NCBI GenBank assembly: GCA_025056565.1 | Contig: JANWWA010000014.1 | Coordinates: 1-64,000 of the forward strand | Direction: 5' to 3' | DNA: 64,000 nt | Source of the DNA: Chloroherpetonaceae bacterium | Lineage (GTDB): Bacteria > Bacteroidota > Chlorobiia > Chlorobiales > Thermochlorobacteraceae | Part shown: positions 27,504-38,657 of the stretch, piece after piece | How the letters are laid out: each line of letters begins with the position of its first letter | Numbering within the stretch: the first letter of the stretch is position 1 | Position numbers and translations under genes: made by a program | Notes under the pieces: generated by a model | What the model was told of the DNA's origin: nothing | Seen by the model: the letters and a program-made list of their open reading frames with translations, nothing else | Databases searched by the model: none

Positions 27504-28277
27504 TCAATCTAAGATGATCTCCATTTCGTCATAGCCTACGGTGATGTGCTCTGGTAGCATCGCCTCCAGTTCTGCGTGTGAGACTTCGTGGCTCATATGG
27601 ATTAGCACTGCTCGCTGCGGCTGAATGCGCTCAATGTGTGATAGTGTTTCTGACAGGCAAGCGTGCGTTGGGTGCGGGGTTAGGCGCAAGCAATCAATTA
27701 CCAACAGCTCCAAGCCTTTTAGCCGCTCAAATGAGTGTTCAGGCAATGTTTTGCAATCGGTGAGATAGGCAAAATTGCCAATCCGATAGCCGTAAATCAT
27801 GAGCTTGCCATGTCCGACATCAATCGGCGTCACCAGCACGCTATCGCCGTTTTTTTCAATCGTGAAGGGGGCATCGACGACATGCATTTTCAGCGCAGGC
27901 AATCCCCACTTGAGATTTTGCTCGCCAAATGCATAGCCAAAGCGGCTCATTACTTCAGGTTCGCACTGCGGGGAGGTGTAGAAATCAATCGGTGCTTGCT
28001 GTGCGTTGCTAAAAGCACGAATATCGTCTAAGCCAAAGAGGTGATCAAAGTGATGATGCGTTTGCAACACGGCATCAATGCGAGGCACACGACTGCGCAG
28101 AACTTGCTGTCGGAAGTCAATAGACGTATCAATTACGATTGACAGGTTGCCTACTTCAACCCAAGCCGAGCAACGCAGGCGCTTGTCGCGCGGGTCGGTT
28201 GAGGTGCACACTCGGCACTGACACAGCGGCACGGGAATTCCCTGCGAAGTGCCTGAGCCCAAAAGTGTAATTTTCAT
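27504..28277 (-). CDS. PhnP-like metallo-beta-lactamase fold phosphodiesterase/hydrolase
   Basis: The 257-residue product begins KITLLGSGTSQGIPVPLC with CQCRVC (a Cys-rich zinc site typical of the PhnP group), then the metal-binding signature QTHHHFDHLFGLDD, GYRIGNFAYLTDCKTLP and VLIHMSHEVSHAELEAML. The family hydrolyses cyclic phosphodiesters or acts on lipoate-like or other phosphorylated metabolites. No phosphonate genes are nearby, so it is a PhnP-like paralogue rather than part of phosphonate use. It follows the small unknown protein by 49 bases and precedes the ATP-grasp gene. Confidence 0.9.
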   Translation of the reverse strand: MKITLLGSGTSQGIPVPLCQCRVCTSTDPRDKRLRCSAWVEVGNLSIVIDTSIDFRQQVLRSRVPRIDAVLQTHHHFDHLFGLDDIRAFSNAQQAPIDFYTSPQCEPEVMSRFGYAFGEQNLKWGLPALKMHVVDAPFTIEKNGDSVLVTPIDVGHGKLMIYGYRIGNFAYLTDCKTLPEHSFERLKGLELLVIDCLRLTPHPTHACLSETLSHIERIQPQRAVLIHMSHEVSHAELEAMLPEHITVGYDEMEIILD

Positions 28278-28326
28278 CGTCGTAATAGATGCAGTTGATG
28301 CAGCGACACAAGGCGAACAGCAACAC

Positions 28327-28590
28327 TTAACGCGCCTTTTCTGATGCTTCTTCGTCCAGCAACTTGCGCACTTGTGGCGTTACAAATACATTCTCCGTGC
28401 CGATGCGTGCCAACGCCTTGACTATTGTGGAGATACGTCCCTCAATTGGCAAAAACTTGTTGATGACCAGTATCTTATCTTCTCGCACGCGGCAATCCCC
28501 TCCCACGAAGTTACCTTTCTCGTATCGGACACGGTAGCCAAGCTGTTTGGCAATCTCTTCCAGCTCTTGGAGAATGTCTTGTTTTCTCAT
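28327..28590 (-). CDS. Small conserved-looking protein of unknown function (87 residues)
   Basis: The 87-residue product starts with an amphipathic helix (KQDILQELEEIAKQLGYRVRYEKG), followed by GNFVGGDCRVREDKILVINKFLPIEGRISTIVKAL and a helical, charged C-terminus. The pattern is compact alpha/beta with one Cys. It lies 25 bases downstream of the outer-membrane protein gene and 49 bases upstream of the PhnP-like gene, all on the same strand. Codon use looks like its neighbours and the frame is full length, so it is likely real. I do not recognise a family. Confidence 0.7.
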   Translation of the reverse strand: MRKQDILQELEEIAKQLGYRVRYEKGNFVGGDCRVREDKILVINKFLPIEGRISTIVKALARIGTENVFVTPQVRKLLDEEASEKAR

Positions 28591-28615
28591 TTTTCCAGAG
28601 GAGAAACAGTGTTGG

Positions 28616-29374
28616 TTAGAAAGTAATTCCCACTGTTAGGGTATGTGCCAAAAAAGCGTAGCTATACTGCGTATTGCTTGCAAAGTTTGCGCTGGTTGTG
28701 CGAAAGCGATAAGAGGCTGCAAACCCCAGATTGCCAAAGAGATAGGGGTATTGAAATGCGACATCGCCAATGAGACCTGTCGCCACACCCACTACGGGAC
28801 TGAATCCCTGTGAGGCAATCGCAATAAACGCTTCGGCTTTCAGCTCACCAATCCAAGTTTGTGCTTGGTAGGCCGTTCCCAGTCCTGCCCCGACGCCAAC
28901 AGTTGCTAAATTCAGGTTGCTTGTGCCTGCTGTTTGCGGACTAGGCGTCGTGGTAGCAGAGACAAGGTCTGCGACAGTTGTAAAGGCAATCAGCGGTCGG
29001 ATTGTATTAAAGGCAGGGGGAACAAGCGGAAAATCAAAGTTAAACTTAGCGCCTCCACTGATAAGCGTAACCGCTTCTGGAAAGTTCGGAATGTTGCCAC
29101 GAGAGTAGTCCACATATAGCAGCGTGTTATCTAGACGCACTAAGGCAGAAAGTGTAGCGCGCTGGATGGAGAAAGGTAACGCAGCAGTGTTATTTGCAAG
29201 CGGCTGCAGCGATGAATAGGGGGTTAGTCCGACCTCAATACTGCGCAGCGAGAGCTCGCGTGGGCGCTCACGTACATCTTCCGCGCTTGCTTCGCCTAAG
29301 ACTTGTGCCAGCCCTTGCATGCATGCCGCACAAAGAAAAAGCAACACCAAAGAACTGTTGCGAAAAGCCGACAT
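28616..29374 (-). CDS. Outer-membrane beta-barrel protein of unknown function
   Basis: The 252-residue product has a signal peptide (NSSLVLLFLCAACMQGLAQ) and then alternating strands (SLQPLANNTAALPFSIQRATLSALVRLDNTLLYVDYSRG; FQYPYLFGNLGFAASYRFRTTSANF) ending in TLTVGITF, a C-terminal Phe typical of outer-membrane barrels. Its Gly/Tyr/Phe alternation fits an 8- to 10-stranded barrel. It lies divergently from the acyl-CoA synthetase with 180 bases between. No substrate or partner is evident. Confidence 0.75.
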   Translation of the reverse strand: MSAFRNSSLVLLFLCAACMQGLAQVLGEASAEDVRERPRELSLRSIEVGLTPYSSLQPLANNTAALPFSIQRATLSALVRLDNTLLYVDYSRGNIPNFPEAVTLISGGAKFNFDFPLVPPAFNTIRPLIAFTTVADLVSATTTPSPQTAGTSNLNLATVGVGAGLGTAYQAQTWIGELKAEAFIAIASQGFSPVVGVATGLIGDVAFQYPYLFGNLGFAASYRFRTTSANFASNTQYSYAFLAHTLTVGITF

Positions 29375-29554
29375 TGACGATGTCTGTTTGACGTTATACC
29401 CTCAATTGATTCGTGGATTTGGCAGGCACACCTGCTTTGCAGCAGCAAATATAGCTGCCATTCAGCACTTTTCGGTAACTGGCGCATCATTTGAAAACGA
29501 CGTGCACCCACGTAATTTGCACACAACTAAAAAACAGACTTTGACACTTAGCCG

Positions 29555-31270
29555 ATGAACAAGGATTTACTCTTCAATGCCCACATGGCGCATGCCGTTA
29601 TCATTGATGGACAGACTTATTTGCCCACGAATTACCTTGTTCCTTATCGCAACATTTTGGAACTGCTTACGGCACGCGCTAAAAAGCACAAAAACGACAC
29701 TTTCATCACATTTTACGCCAGCGGCGGAGTTTCAATCCGATACACCTACGACGAGTTTCGGCGAAAAGTCTTTCAGACCGCCAACTACCTGCGTGCGCAA
29801 GGCTTGATTGAAGAGAGCCGCGTTGCGACCATTTCACACAACCACATTGATACGGTTGTGCAATACTTTGCCGCATGGTGCGCTGGCATTACAGTCGTAC
29901 CTATCAATGTCGGTGAGACTCCCGAGCGCATTCGCTACATTTTGGAAAATGCGGAGGTTTCGCTGGCCTTTGTGCGCGACGAGTATTTGCCAATGGTGCA
30001 GGAATTAGGACTTCGTATTACACTGCTGCCCTCGAGCGAATTTGAAGAGACCATTTCCGCTTACCCTGACACCTTTGAGCAAGCACAAATTACCGACACG
30101 CGCGTCCAATCGCAGCCAGCCGTGAATGATAGCCAAGCAACTTACGCGGACTTGGAAACTGAAGCCTTAATTGTCTATACCAGCGGCACCACAGGATTGC
30201 CGAAGGGCGTCGTGCTGACGCAGTATAACCTACTGGTTGATGCCGATGCTATTGCAAAGTGGCATAACCTACAAGAAGGCGATGTGATGATGTGTGTGTT
30301 GCCGATCCACCACGTCAACGGCACTGTAGTTACGCTGCTAACGCCGCTCTACTACGGTGGCTCGGTTGTGCTCAACCAAAAGTTTCAAACGGAGACATTC
30401 TTTGAGCGCTTAGCCAATGAAAAAGTCAAAGTCGTCAGTGTTGTGCCCACCTTGCTGCAGTTTCTTTTGCATGCCAATATCGACCTTTCACGCTACGATC
30501 TATCATCATTTAGCCATTTCATCTGTGGTGCTGGGCCACTCACTGTTGAACTGGCTACAAACTTTGAGAAACGCTATGGGCTGAAAATCATTCACGGCTA
30601 CGGGCTTTCAGAGACCACTTGCTACTCCTGCTTTCTTCCACTGGATTTAAGTGACGAGGAGCATACTCACTGGCTTAGTCAGTATGGGTTTCCCTCAATT
30701 GGCGTGCCTATTCCACCCAACGAAATGGCTATCTTCAACGACCGTGGTGAGAAAGTGCGTGAGGGCTGGCGCGGCGAGATTGTCATTCGCGGTCACAATG
30801 TGATGAAAGGCTACTATAAAAACGAAGAAGCAAATGTCAAGGCTTTTGAAAAAGGTTGGTTTCACAGCGGTGATGAAGGCTTCTACAAAACCGATGCGCA
30901 GGGGCGGAAATTCTTCTTCATCACAGGGCGTTTGAAAGAGCTGATTATTCGCGGCGGGGTTAATATCTCGCCCCTTGAGATTGACGAGGTTCTAAACGCT
31001 ATTCCGGGTGTTCGGTCTGCAATTGCTGTCGGTTTTGAGAACGATTGGTATGGCGAAGAAGTTGGTGCGCTGGTGCAGCTCAAGGAGGGTGCAACGCTCT
31101 CAGGCGAGGACATTATTAAAGAGTGCGCCAAAAAATTACCCTTCAACAAATGTCCAAAAGTGGTGATATTTACCGATTCAATTCCTGTTACTTCAACTGG
31201 CAAGTATCAGCGTAATAAAGTCAAAGATTTGTTCAAGCAGTGGAAAACTGTTCAATTTAAGCAACCCTAA
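29555..31270 (+). CDS. AMP-dependent synthetase/acyl-CoA ligase
   Basis: The 571-residue product carries the adenylate-forming motifs: A3 P-loop [17 protein letters not shown]5 [11 protein letters not shown]7 FHSGDEGF, A8 [24 protein letters not shown] and A10 [13 protein letters not shown] with the catalytic Lys. It activates a carboxylate as an acyl-adenylate and forms an acyl-CoA. The N-terminal domain resembles medium- or long-chain and 4-coumarate-type ligases; the exact acid is not clear. It is followed after one base by a peroxiredoxin gene, so they are probably co-transcribed. Confidence 0.93.
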   Translation: MNKDLLFNAHMAHAVIIDGQTYLPTNYLVPYRNILELLTARAKKHKNDTFITFYASGGVSIRYTYDEFRRKVFQTANYLRAQGLIEESRVATISHNHIDTVVQYFAAWCAGITVVPINVGETPERIRYILENAEVSLAFVRDEYLPMVQELGLRITLLPSSEFEETISAYPDTFEQAQITDTRVQSQPAVNDSQATYADLETEALIVYTSGTTGLPKGVVLTQYNLLVDADAIAKWHNLQEGDVMMCVLPIHHVNGTVVTLLTPLYYGGSVVLNQKFQTETFFERLANEKVKVVSVVPTLLQFLLHANIDLSRYDLSSFSHFICGAGPLTVELATNFEKRYGLKIIHGYGLSETTCYSCFLPLDLSDEEHTHWLSQYGFPSIGVPIPPNEMAIFNDRGEKVREGWRGEIVIRGHNVMKGYYKNEEANVKAFEKGWFHSGDEGFYKTDAQGRKFFFITGRLKELIIRGGVNISPLEIDEVLNAIPGVRSAIAVGFENDWYGEEVGALVQLKEGATLSGEDIIKECAKKLPFNKCPKVVIFTDSIPVTSTGKYQRNKVKDLFKQWKTVQFKQP

Positions 31271-31271
31271 A

Positions 31272-31739
31272 ATGGCACTTCTGGAAGTTGGTGTCAAAGC
31301 TCCCCCCTTCAAGACGATTGACCAAGACGGCAAGCCTGTTGCACTGGAAGACTTTAAGGGAAAAAAGGTCATTCTTTACTTCTATCCCAAAGACGATACA
31401 CCAGGCTGCACAAAGGAAGCCTGTGGCTTTCGCGACCGCTTCGCACAGTTCAAAAAAATGAATGTCGAGATTCTGGGCGTCAGTGTTGACGATGAGAAAA
31501 AGCACAAGAAGTTCGCAGAAAAGTATAATCTGCCCTTTCGGCTTTTGGTTGATACCGAGAAAAAGATTGTGCAAGATTATGGTGCTTGGGGCGAGAAAAG
31601 CCTCTACGGGAAAAAGTATATGGGCACAAACCGCGTGACATATCTCATTGATGAAGAAGGGCGAATTTCGCACGTTTTCCCCAAAGTCAAACCTGAAACA
31701 CACGCAGAGGAGTTACTAAAGCTTTTATCCAAAAAGTAA
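31272..31739 (+). CDS. bcp: Thioredoxin-dependent peroxiredoxin Bcp/PrxQ
   Basis: The 155-residue product is a PrxQ/Bcp enzyme. It has [37 protein letters not shown] containing the peroxidatic Cys and the nearby resolving Cys (CxxxxC), and the [15 protein letters not shown] segment. It reduces hydroperoxides with electrons from thioredoxin, fitting an oxygen-exposed organism. It is full length and starts one base after the acyl-CoA synthetase stop codon. Confidence 0.96.
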   Translation: MALLEVGVKAPPFKTIDQDGKPVALEDFKGKKVILYFYPKDDTPGCTKEACGFRDRFAQFKKMNVEILGVSVDDEKKHKKFAEKYNLPFRLLVDTEKKIVQDYGAWGEKSLYGKKYMGTNRVTYLIDEEGRISHVFPKVKPETHAEELLKLLSKK

Positions 31740-31749
31740 GTCAGACAGC

Positions 31750-32721
31750 GTGAAAGCAATCGTCGTTGAAAAGTATGGCGGTGCCGCAGAACTGCAGTAT
31801 CAAGAAAAGCCCATACCAGTTCCCAGACCTCATTCTGCATTAGTTCGCCTCTATGCAATTGGGGTGAACTATATTGACATTTATCACCGCACAGGATTGT
31901 ATCCACAAGTATTGCCTTTTACGCCTGGGTTGGAAGCAGCTGGCGTTGTTGAAGCACTGGGCGAGGGCGTTAGTTTATGTAAGGTGGGCGACCGAGTTGC
32001 GTTTGCAAGTGCAATTGGCTCATATGCTGAATACAACGTAGTGCCTGAAGAACAGCTGGTGCCCTTGCCAGATTCCGTTTCGTTTGAGCAAGCGGCTGCC
32101 TTGATGTTACAGGGTCTCACGGCTCATTACCTTGTTACTTCCACTTATGCTGTGCAGCCGGGCGAAACGGTGCTCATTCACGCTGCAGCAGGCGGTGTTG
32201 GACTTTTGCTCACGCAGCTTGCCAAGTTGCGCGGTGCGCGGGTTATCGGCACAGTTTCCACCGAAGCCAAAGCTGCATTAGCCCGTGAGGCTGGCGCTGA
32301 TGAAGTCATCATCTACACGACGCAAGATTTCGTTGCCGAAACGCGTCGCCTGACTGAGCGAGAAGGCGTCAGTGTGGTCTATGACTCGGTTGGTGCTGAT
32401 ACATTTGAGGGTAGCCTGAGTGTGCTAAAACCACGCGGTATGCTAGTCAGTTTTGGCAACGCCAGTGGGGTTGTGCCACCCGTTAGCCCCCTACTTTTGA
32501 GCCAAAAAGGCTCGCTTTTTCTAACTCGCCCTTCGCTGACGCACTACATCGCTACACGCCAAGAGTTGCTAATGCGCGCACGCGATCTTTTTACTTGGTT
32601 AGAACAAGGCACCCTGCGGCTCTACATTTCACAGAAACTTTCACTTTGCGCAGCCAAAGATGCTCACCAGCTTTTGGAATCACGCCGCACAACGGGCAAG
32701 CTCCTGCTTATCCCTGAATAA
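31750..32721 (+). CDS. Quinone oxidoreductase (zinc-independent MDR family)
   Basis: The 323-residue product starts with GTG at 31750 and belongs to the NADPH:quinone oxidoreductase branch of the medium-chain dehydrogenases. It has GVNYIDIYHRTGLYP near the active site, PGLEAAGVVEALGEG, and the nucleotide motif IHAAAGGVGLLLTQLAK. It lacks the structural-zinc cysteines of alcohol dehydrogenases. It reduces quinones or enones using NADPH. It lies 10 bases after bcp in the same operon. Confidence 0.93.
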   Translation: MKAIVVEKYGGAAELQYQEKPIPVPRPHSALVRLYAIGVNYIDIYHRTGLYPQVLPFTPGLEAAGVVEALGEGVSLCKVGDRVAFASAIGSYAEYNVVPEEQLVPLPDSVSFEQAAALMLQGLTAHYLVTSTYAVQPGETVLIHAAAGGVGLLLTQLAKLRGARVIGTVSTEAKAALAREAGADEVIIYTTQDFVAETRRLTEREGVSVVYDSVGADTFEGSLSVLKPRGMLVSFGNASGVVPPVSPLLLSQKGSLFLTRPSLTHYIATRQELLMRARDLFTWLEQGTLRLYISQKLSLCAAKDAHQLLESRRTTGKLLLIPE

Positions 32722-32817
32722 CTTGCACGGCTTTGTTCATCAGCCCGCTCTTGTCCCTACCAATTCTTGAAAAGCAGCCGCATTTTCTTATCTTGCTGCG
32801 CAGCCTGCTGCGGCTGA

Positions 32818-33906
<1,089 letters not shown>

Positions 33907-33941
33907 CGGGTATTACTTCTTCAGGTGCAGAGCAGACTTTT

Positions 33942-33967
33942 CCCCTCTCCTTCATTAAGGAGAGGGG
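33942..33967. terminator. Perfect 11-bp hairpin between gap and the convergent pseudouridine synthase gene
   Basis: CCCCTCTCCTT (33942-33952) and AAGGAGAGGGG (33957-33967) form a perfect 11-bp stem with a four-base loop CATT. It lies 36 bases after the gap stop codon and is followed by AGTTTAAC, a weak U-run on the plus strand. It probably stops gap transcription. It could equally be a copy of a dispersed palindrome, which I cannot check within one window. Confidence 0.6.
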
Positions 33968-33994
33968 AGTTTAACAACTTGCGCTTTGAACCCA

Positions 33995-34561
33995 CTAAGT
34001 CTCGAAGAGCCTCTGGCGTTCAGATGCAGAAAGAATCTTCCACTCCCCAGCAGGCAATTTACCCAGCTCGAAGCGACCAATTTGCGTGCGAATTAAGCGC
34101 AGTGTGGGGAAACCAATTGCAGCAGTCATCTTACGCACCTGCCGATTCTTTCCCTCGAAGAGCTCGAGGGCAATCCAGCATGTTGGCACGCTTTTTCGAA
34201 AACGAATCGGCGGCACACGTGGCGGAAAGTCAGGCTCAGGGTCTAAAAAGTAGGCAGAGCACGGCTGCGTGCGGTATCCTGCAATCACTACACCTTGTGA
34301 TAGCTTTTCCAAATCGGCTGGTGTGGGCACCCGCTCAACCTGCACATAATAGACCCGGCGGTGCCGATATTTCGGATTCAGCAAGCGTTCAGTTAGCGCG
34401 CGTTCATCGGTCAGCAAGAGCAAACCTTCCGAATCTGCATCTAGCCGTCCAATCGGGTAAACCTGCTTTGGAAACCCAAATTCCGCTAGCGTCCGATGCA
34501 CTGACCCATTTGGCGTAAATTGAGAGAGCACTCCATATGGTTTGTGAAAGGCAATAATCAT
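33995..34561 (-). CDS. rluE: RluE/RsuA-family 23S rRNA pseudouridine synthase
   Basis: The 188-residue product has the RsuA-family core without the S4 domain, as in RluE: IIAFHKPYGVLSQF, the catalytic IGRLDADSEGLLLLTDE, EGKNRQVRKMTAAIGFPTLRLIRTQIGRF. It isomerises a uridine in 23S rRNA (U2457 in E. coli RluE). Length is close to the RluE type. It converges on gap and lies downstream of trpB on the same strand with an 84-base gap. Confidence 0.93.
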   Translation of the reverse strand: MIIAFHKPYGVLSQFTPNGSVHRTLAEFGFPKQVYPIGRLDADSEGLLLLTDERALTERLLNPKYRHRRVYYVQVERVPTPADLEKLSQGVVIAGYRTQPCSAYFLDPEPDFPPRVPPIRFRKSVPTCWIALELFEGKNRQVRKMTAAIGFPTLRLIRTQIGRFELGKLPAGEWKILSASERQRLFET

Positions 34562-34645
34562 CGTGCTTGCGGAGCATCAGCAGACTTCAAGCACCGCCAT
34601 CTTGCAGCAAGCATTGACTTTGCACAAGACTTTGCTGCACCAACC

Positions 34646-35851
34646 CTACAGCTTGAAGTATTGCATTATGGTATCAAGGTCTTTGTCGCCCCGACCTGAG
34701 AGGCAGACTACAATAATATCTTCGTGCTGCATTGTTGGCGCAACTTGCAAAGCATAATGCACGGCGTGCGCAGACTCAATGGCGCAAATAATGCCTTCAG
34801 TGCGTGCTAACGTCTTCAGCGCTTGCATGGCTTCATCATCGGTTGCATAGTGGTAGTGCACCAGTCCTAAATCTTTTAGGTAGCTATGTTCGGGACCCAC
34901 TCCTGGATAATCAAGCCCCGCTGAGATTGAATGGGCTAACTCAATTTGACCGTTTTCATCTTGCAGTAGGTATGTCATTGCCCCGTGCAATACGCCGGGC
35001 TTGCCTTTGGTGAGCGTGGCAGCATGGCGTCGATCTAATCCCTCGCCTGCTGCCTCAATGCCTACCAATCTTACAGTCTGGGCATCGCTTAGAAATGCAT
35101 AGAACATGCCAATTGCGTTGGAGCCACCGCCGACGCAAGCTGTAATCAGCGATGGCAAGCGTCCTTCGCGCTCTAAAATTTGTGCCCGTGTTTCCCGTCC
35201 AATCACACTTTGAAAATCACGTACCATCATTGGGTATGGGTGCATACCCACCACCGAGCCAATGATGTAGAAGGTCTCCTCAGGGTTGGTTACCCAATCA
35301 CGAATAGCTTCGCTGGTGGCATCTTTGAGTGTGCGACTGCCTGTTGTAACTGGCACAACTGTAGCGCCCAGCAATTTCATTCTTGCTACATTTGGCGCTT
35401 GACGGCGCATATCTTCCTCACCCATATAGACGATGCACTCCAGCCCGAAGAGCGCGCAGACGGTTGCGGTTGCAACGCCGTGCTGTCCTGCACCTGTCTC
35501 TGCGATGATGCGGCGCTTACCCATTCGCCTTGCCAGCAGCACCTGCCCAATTGCATTGTTGATTTTATGCGCCCCAGTGTGGCAAAGGTCTTCACGCTTG
35601 AGATAAATTTTTGCCCCACCCTGCTCCATAGAGAGCCGCTGAGCAAAGTAGAGCGGTGTAGGACGTCCTACAAAGTGTTGAAGCAGGTCATTAAACTCTG
35701 CCCAGAATTTTGGGTCTGCCTTTGCGGCTAAGTATTCTCGCTCCAATTCTTCAGAATTTTTGATAAGTGTCTCAGGCACAAACTTGCCGCCGTAGATGCC
35801 AAAGTGTCCCCGCACATCTGGGGCGTTGTAGGAAAAAGCTGTCTGCATCAT
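34646..35851 (-). CDS. trpB: Tryptophan synthase beta chain
   Basis: The 401-residue product has the PLP-binding core: [20 protein letters not shown] with the Schiff-base Lys, [35 protein letters not shown] (phosphate loop) and [19 protein letters not shown], which is the TrpB1 type. It condenses indole with serine. The frame runs upstream to 35875, but the ATG at 35851 fits the family N-terminus. No trpA or other trp gene lies beside it, so the pathway is split in this genome. Confidence 0.96.
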   Translation of the reverse strand: MMQTAFSYNAPDVRGHFGIYGGKFVPETLIKNSEELEREYLAAKADPKFWAEFNDLLQHFVGRPTPLYFAQRLSMEQGGAKIYLKREDLCHTGAHKINNAIGQVLLARRMGKRRIIAETGAGQHGVATATVCALFGLECIVYMGEEDMRRQAPNVARMKLLGATVVPVTTGSRTLKDATSEAIRDWVTNPEETFYIIGSVVGMHPYPMMVRDFQSVIGRETRAQILEREGRLPSLITACVGGGSNAIGMFYAFLSDAQTVRLVGIEAAGEGLDRRHAATLTKGKPGVLHGAMTYLLQDENGQIELAHSISAGLDYPGVGPEHSYLKDLGLVHYHYATDDEAMQALKTLARTEGIICAIESAHAVHYALQVAPTMQHEDIIVVCLSGRGDKDLDTIMQYFKL

Positions 35852-36049
35852 TTTCGAATGCGCTAAATTGAGCATATTGCAAATTAGTATGGATATGCCA
35901 CCGCTCTATTTTGCTCTTGGCAATAACTGCAAGACTTCAAAATCTGCAGCGCAAGTGATCGTACTCACGACTACACACCTACGTCCAGACTACATCAGGT
36001 TGAAGCACCGTGTGAAATCTACATTTCTTCTCTATCTTAAAAAAAGTAT

Positions 36050-36901
36050 ATGCTGAAAGCACGCCTTAACACGCTTATTTCGCAAAAGCAGTCATGGCTC
36101 TGCGTAGGACTTGATCCTGATATAGTGCAATTGCCCACTCCGTTTTTGCAATCGCAAGATCCCGTGCAAGAATTCATACATGCTGTCATTGACGCCACTG
36201 CGGAGTGGGCGGTGGCGTACAAACCTAATTTTGCTTTCTTCGAGTCGCAGGGTCTTAAAGGCTTATCAACACTGGAAACCACCATGAAAGCCTTGCCCAC
36301 ACATGCGATTACGATTGCTGATATCAAGCGCGCTGATATTGGTCACACTTCTCGCCACTACGCCCGTGCCTTCTTTGAGGTCTGGAACTTTGATGCGGTT
36401 ACCGTGCCGCCGTATATGGGCTATGATTCACTTGAACCGTTTTTTGCATACACCAACAAAATGACCTTCGTGCTGTGCCTCACTTCGAACTCAGGTGCTA
36501 TTGACTTCGAGCTACAACCCCTTGCAACAGGGAAGCGGCTCTACGAATGGGTGCTGGAAAAAGCTGTGATGTGGAACTACGCAGGAAATGTAGGTATCGT
36601 AGTTGGTGCAACTCACGCTGAGCTGATTGGTCAGATTCGTGCCAGTGCTCCTGACCTTTGCTTTCTTGTGCCCGGTGTGGGTGCACAAGGTGGCTCACTG
36701 GAATCCGCCCTGATTCATAGCGTGGACACCGAAAAACGTTCGGCTGTTATCAACATTAGCCGCGCTCTCATCTACCCTGACGGTTGTTTTCAGCGTATTT
36801 CTGATTTTGCTGCAGCCGTTGCCCAGAGAGCCGAACAATTTGTTCGAGCTATGCGACACGCTCTGGCGCATACCAGTCAGACCCCTGCAACGAAGTTCTA
36901 A
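36050..36901 (+). CDS. pyrF: Orotidine 5'-phosphate decarboxylase, PyrF type 2
   Basis: The 283-residue product decarboxylates OMP to UMP, the last step of de novo pyrimidine synthesis. It is of the longer type: WLCVGLDPD, VAYKPNFAFFES, and the catalytic ADIKRADIGHTSRHYA (DxKxxDI). Downstream lie VPPYMGYDSLEPF, GIVVGATHAEL and FLVPGVGAQGG. No strong ribosome-binding site is seen. It is followed by the PBP4-type gene after 51 bases on the same strand. Confidence 0.95.
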   Translation: MLKARLNTLISQKQSWLCVGLDPDIVQLPTPFLQSQDPVQEFIHAVIDATAEWAVAYKPNFAFFESQGLKGLSTLETTMKALPTHAITIADIKRADIGHTSRHYARAFFEVWNFDAVTVPPYMGYDSLEPFFAYTNKMTFVLCLTSNSGAIDFELQPLATGKRLYEWVLEKAVMWNYAGNVGIVVGATHAELIGQIRASAPDLCFLVPGVGAQGGSLESALIHSVDTEKRSAVINISRALIYPDGCFQRISDFAAAVAQRAEQFVRAMRHALAHTSQTPATKF

Positions 36902-36952
36902 GGATTTTGCAAATTTTCCCAAGACTACCCCAAAAGCAATAGACAGTTAGCG

Positions 36953-38623
36953 ATGAGATATCCTCTCCGCAGTAACCAAATATGTGGCGCATTGATGTTC
37001 TCTTTTCTTCTCAGCCTTGTGTTCTCTCACTTTGCGCTCCCGCAAGAGATTTTCCAGAAAGGAATGTTTGAGCGCAAACCTTTGCCACCCCGCTCAAAAG
37101 CAGAGCAGCAAAAGCTTAAGGCGTTTAGGCAAGCATTAGAGCAACTATTTGCTCAGCCGTCTATGCAGCATGTGCTTTGGGGTGTGCGCATTGAGTCGCT
37201 CAGCCGAAAAGAAGTTCTCTTCAAACAACTGAGCGAGAAAAATTTTATTCCTGCCTCGAACCAAAAACTTCTCACGGTGGCAGCAGCCCTGACATATCTG
37301 GACACTGCTTTTCAATACACCACCAATGTTTTTGCGCGTGGTCGGCTTGAGCGGTTGCCCGATCATACAGGCGTGCTACAAGGCGACCTAATAGTAACCA
37401 GCAACGGCAACCCTTGTCTGTCAGGCAAATGGCTTGACCCTCAAAACGGCGAGATGGGCTCACCAACGCTGTTCTTCGAAGCTGTTGCCGATAGCCTGCT
37501 CAGCGCTGGCATTCGCATTGTCAAGGGCAACCTCATCGGCGACGATAGCGCCTTCGAACCATCGCCGCTCTCGCAAGATTGGTTCAATGGCGATGGCGAG
37601 TATGCGACTGGCTTGGAGTGGGACGACCTCTCATATGGAATGGCTGCACCTATTTCAGCTCTTTCCTTTAACGAAAATGCGGTCTGGGTGCAAGCTTTTC
37701 CCGCCGATACAGTTGGCAAGCCTCCTGTGATTGTTCTACTGCCCCCGACTGGGTTTGTCTCCATTCAGAACTATGCCACCACCTCTGCCAAGAATACACG
37801 GCGCACCTTATTGATTTCTCGCATTATGGGCACAAACACAATTGTCATTTCAGGTGAGTTGCCAATTACACAAAAGCGCGGCTACAGCGAGAAAATCTCC
37901 ATTGAGCGGCCTGCAATGTTTTTTCTTACCGTGCTTTTAGAAACCTTAGCCAAAAAGGGCATTCGCATTGAGGGCGAAATTCGCCGAAAGCACACGGCTG
38001 AGACATTTATCAAGGATTCTCTGCGCCTGATTGCGCAATATCGTTCCCCTTCACTGATGGAAATTTTAACTTACCTGCAAAAAGAAAGTAGCAACTACCT
38101 TTCGGAGCAAGTTTTGCGGACAGTTGGCGCAGCCTATCAAGGCGGTGGGAAAGGTTCACTGGAAGCTGGGCTGCAAGCCATGCGCAAAGTGCTGTCCGTT
38201 GCTGGTGCCAAGCCAGAAGAATTTCTTGGCTTTGATGGCAGTGGGTTGAGCCGCAAAAATCGCATTTCACCTGATGCCATCCTCAGCCTTCTGCGCTGGT
38301 TTTACCACTCCAGCAAGTTCGAGACTTTTCTTAAAACCTTAGCGATTGCTGGCTTCGATGGCACGATGCTGGAACGCTTGCGCCACACCAAAGCTGAAAA
38401 GCGTGTTTTTGCCAAAACAGGTTACCTTTCAGGCGTGCGCACAATTTCTGGATACCTCTATGGCGAAAACGGCGAGTGGTTTGCGTTCTCACTGATGGCA
38501 ATGAACTATACTCAAGCACGCCGTGACATTGAGGAACTGCAAGACAAAGTTCTGGAGCTTCTTGCTGACTTTGCCGCTAAAGCTACGCCTGCCAGCGACT
38601 TCGCTGCTCCTGCTTCGCCTTAG
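36953..38623 (+). CDS. dacB: D-alanyl-D-alanine carboxypeptidase/endopeptidase (PBP4, DacB)
   Basis: The 556-residue product has an N-terminal signal (MFSFLLSLVFSHFALPQ) and the S13-family active site: SNQK (Ser102, Lys105), S-S-N (379-381) and KTG (488-490), with the large insert domains between them. It cleaves the terminal D-Ala or cross-bridges of peptidoglycan in the periplasm. The C-terminus is Ala/Pro/Ser-rich. An intrinsic terminator begins at its stop codon. Confidence 0.95.
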   Translation: MRYPLRSNQICGALMFSFLLSLVFSHFALPQEIFQKGMFERKPLPPRSKAEQQKLKAFRQALEQLFAQPSMQHVLWGVRIESLSRKEVLFKQLSEKNFIPASNQKLLTVAAALTYLDTAFQYTTNVFARGRLERLPDHTGVLQGDLIVTSNGNPCLSGKWLDPQNGEMGSPTLFFEAVADSLLSAGIRIVKGNLIGDDSAFEPSPLSQDWFNGDGEYATGLEWDDLSYGMAAPISALSFNENAVWVQAFPADTVGKPPVIVLLPPTGFVSIQNYATTSAKNTRRTLLISRIMGTNTIVISGELPITQKRGYSEKISIERPAMFFLTVLLETLAKKGIRIEGEIRRKHTAETFIKDSLRLIAQYRSPSLMEILTYLQKESSNYLSEQVLRTVGAAYQGGGKGSLEAGLQAMRKVLSVAGAKPEEFLGFDGSGLSRKNRISPDAILSLLRWFYHSSKFETFLKTLAIAGFDGTMLERLRHTKAEKRVFAKTGYLSGVRTISGYLYGENGEWFAFSLMAMNYTQARRDIEELQDKVLELLADFAAKATPASDFAAPASP

Positions 38624-38646
38624 CCTTACTACGCTTAGGGCTTTTT
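38622..38646 (+). terminator. Intrinsic terminator of dacB
   Basis: AGCCTTA (38622-38628) pairs with TAGGGCT (38636-38642) with one G-U pair and a 7-base loop, followed by TTTTT (38642-38646). The stem starts inside the dacB stop codon, and the next gene converges at 38658. Confidence 0.7.
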
Positions 38647-38657
38647 GCACTCCGCAG

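Noticed and set aside
33925-34518. 197-residue plus-strand frame
   Set aside because: It is antisense to the RluE-like gene and includes the hairpin; no recognisable motifs.
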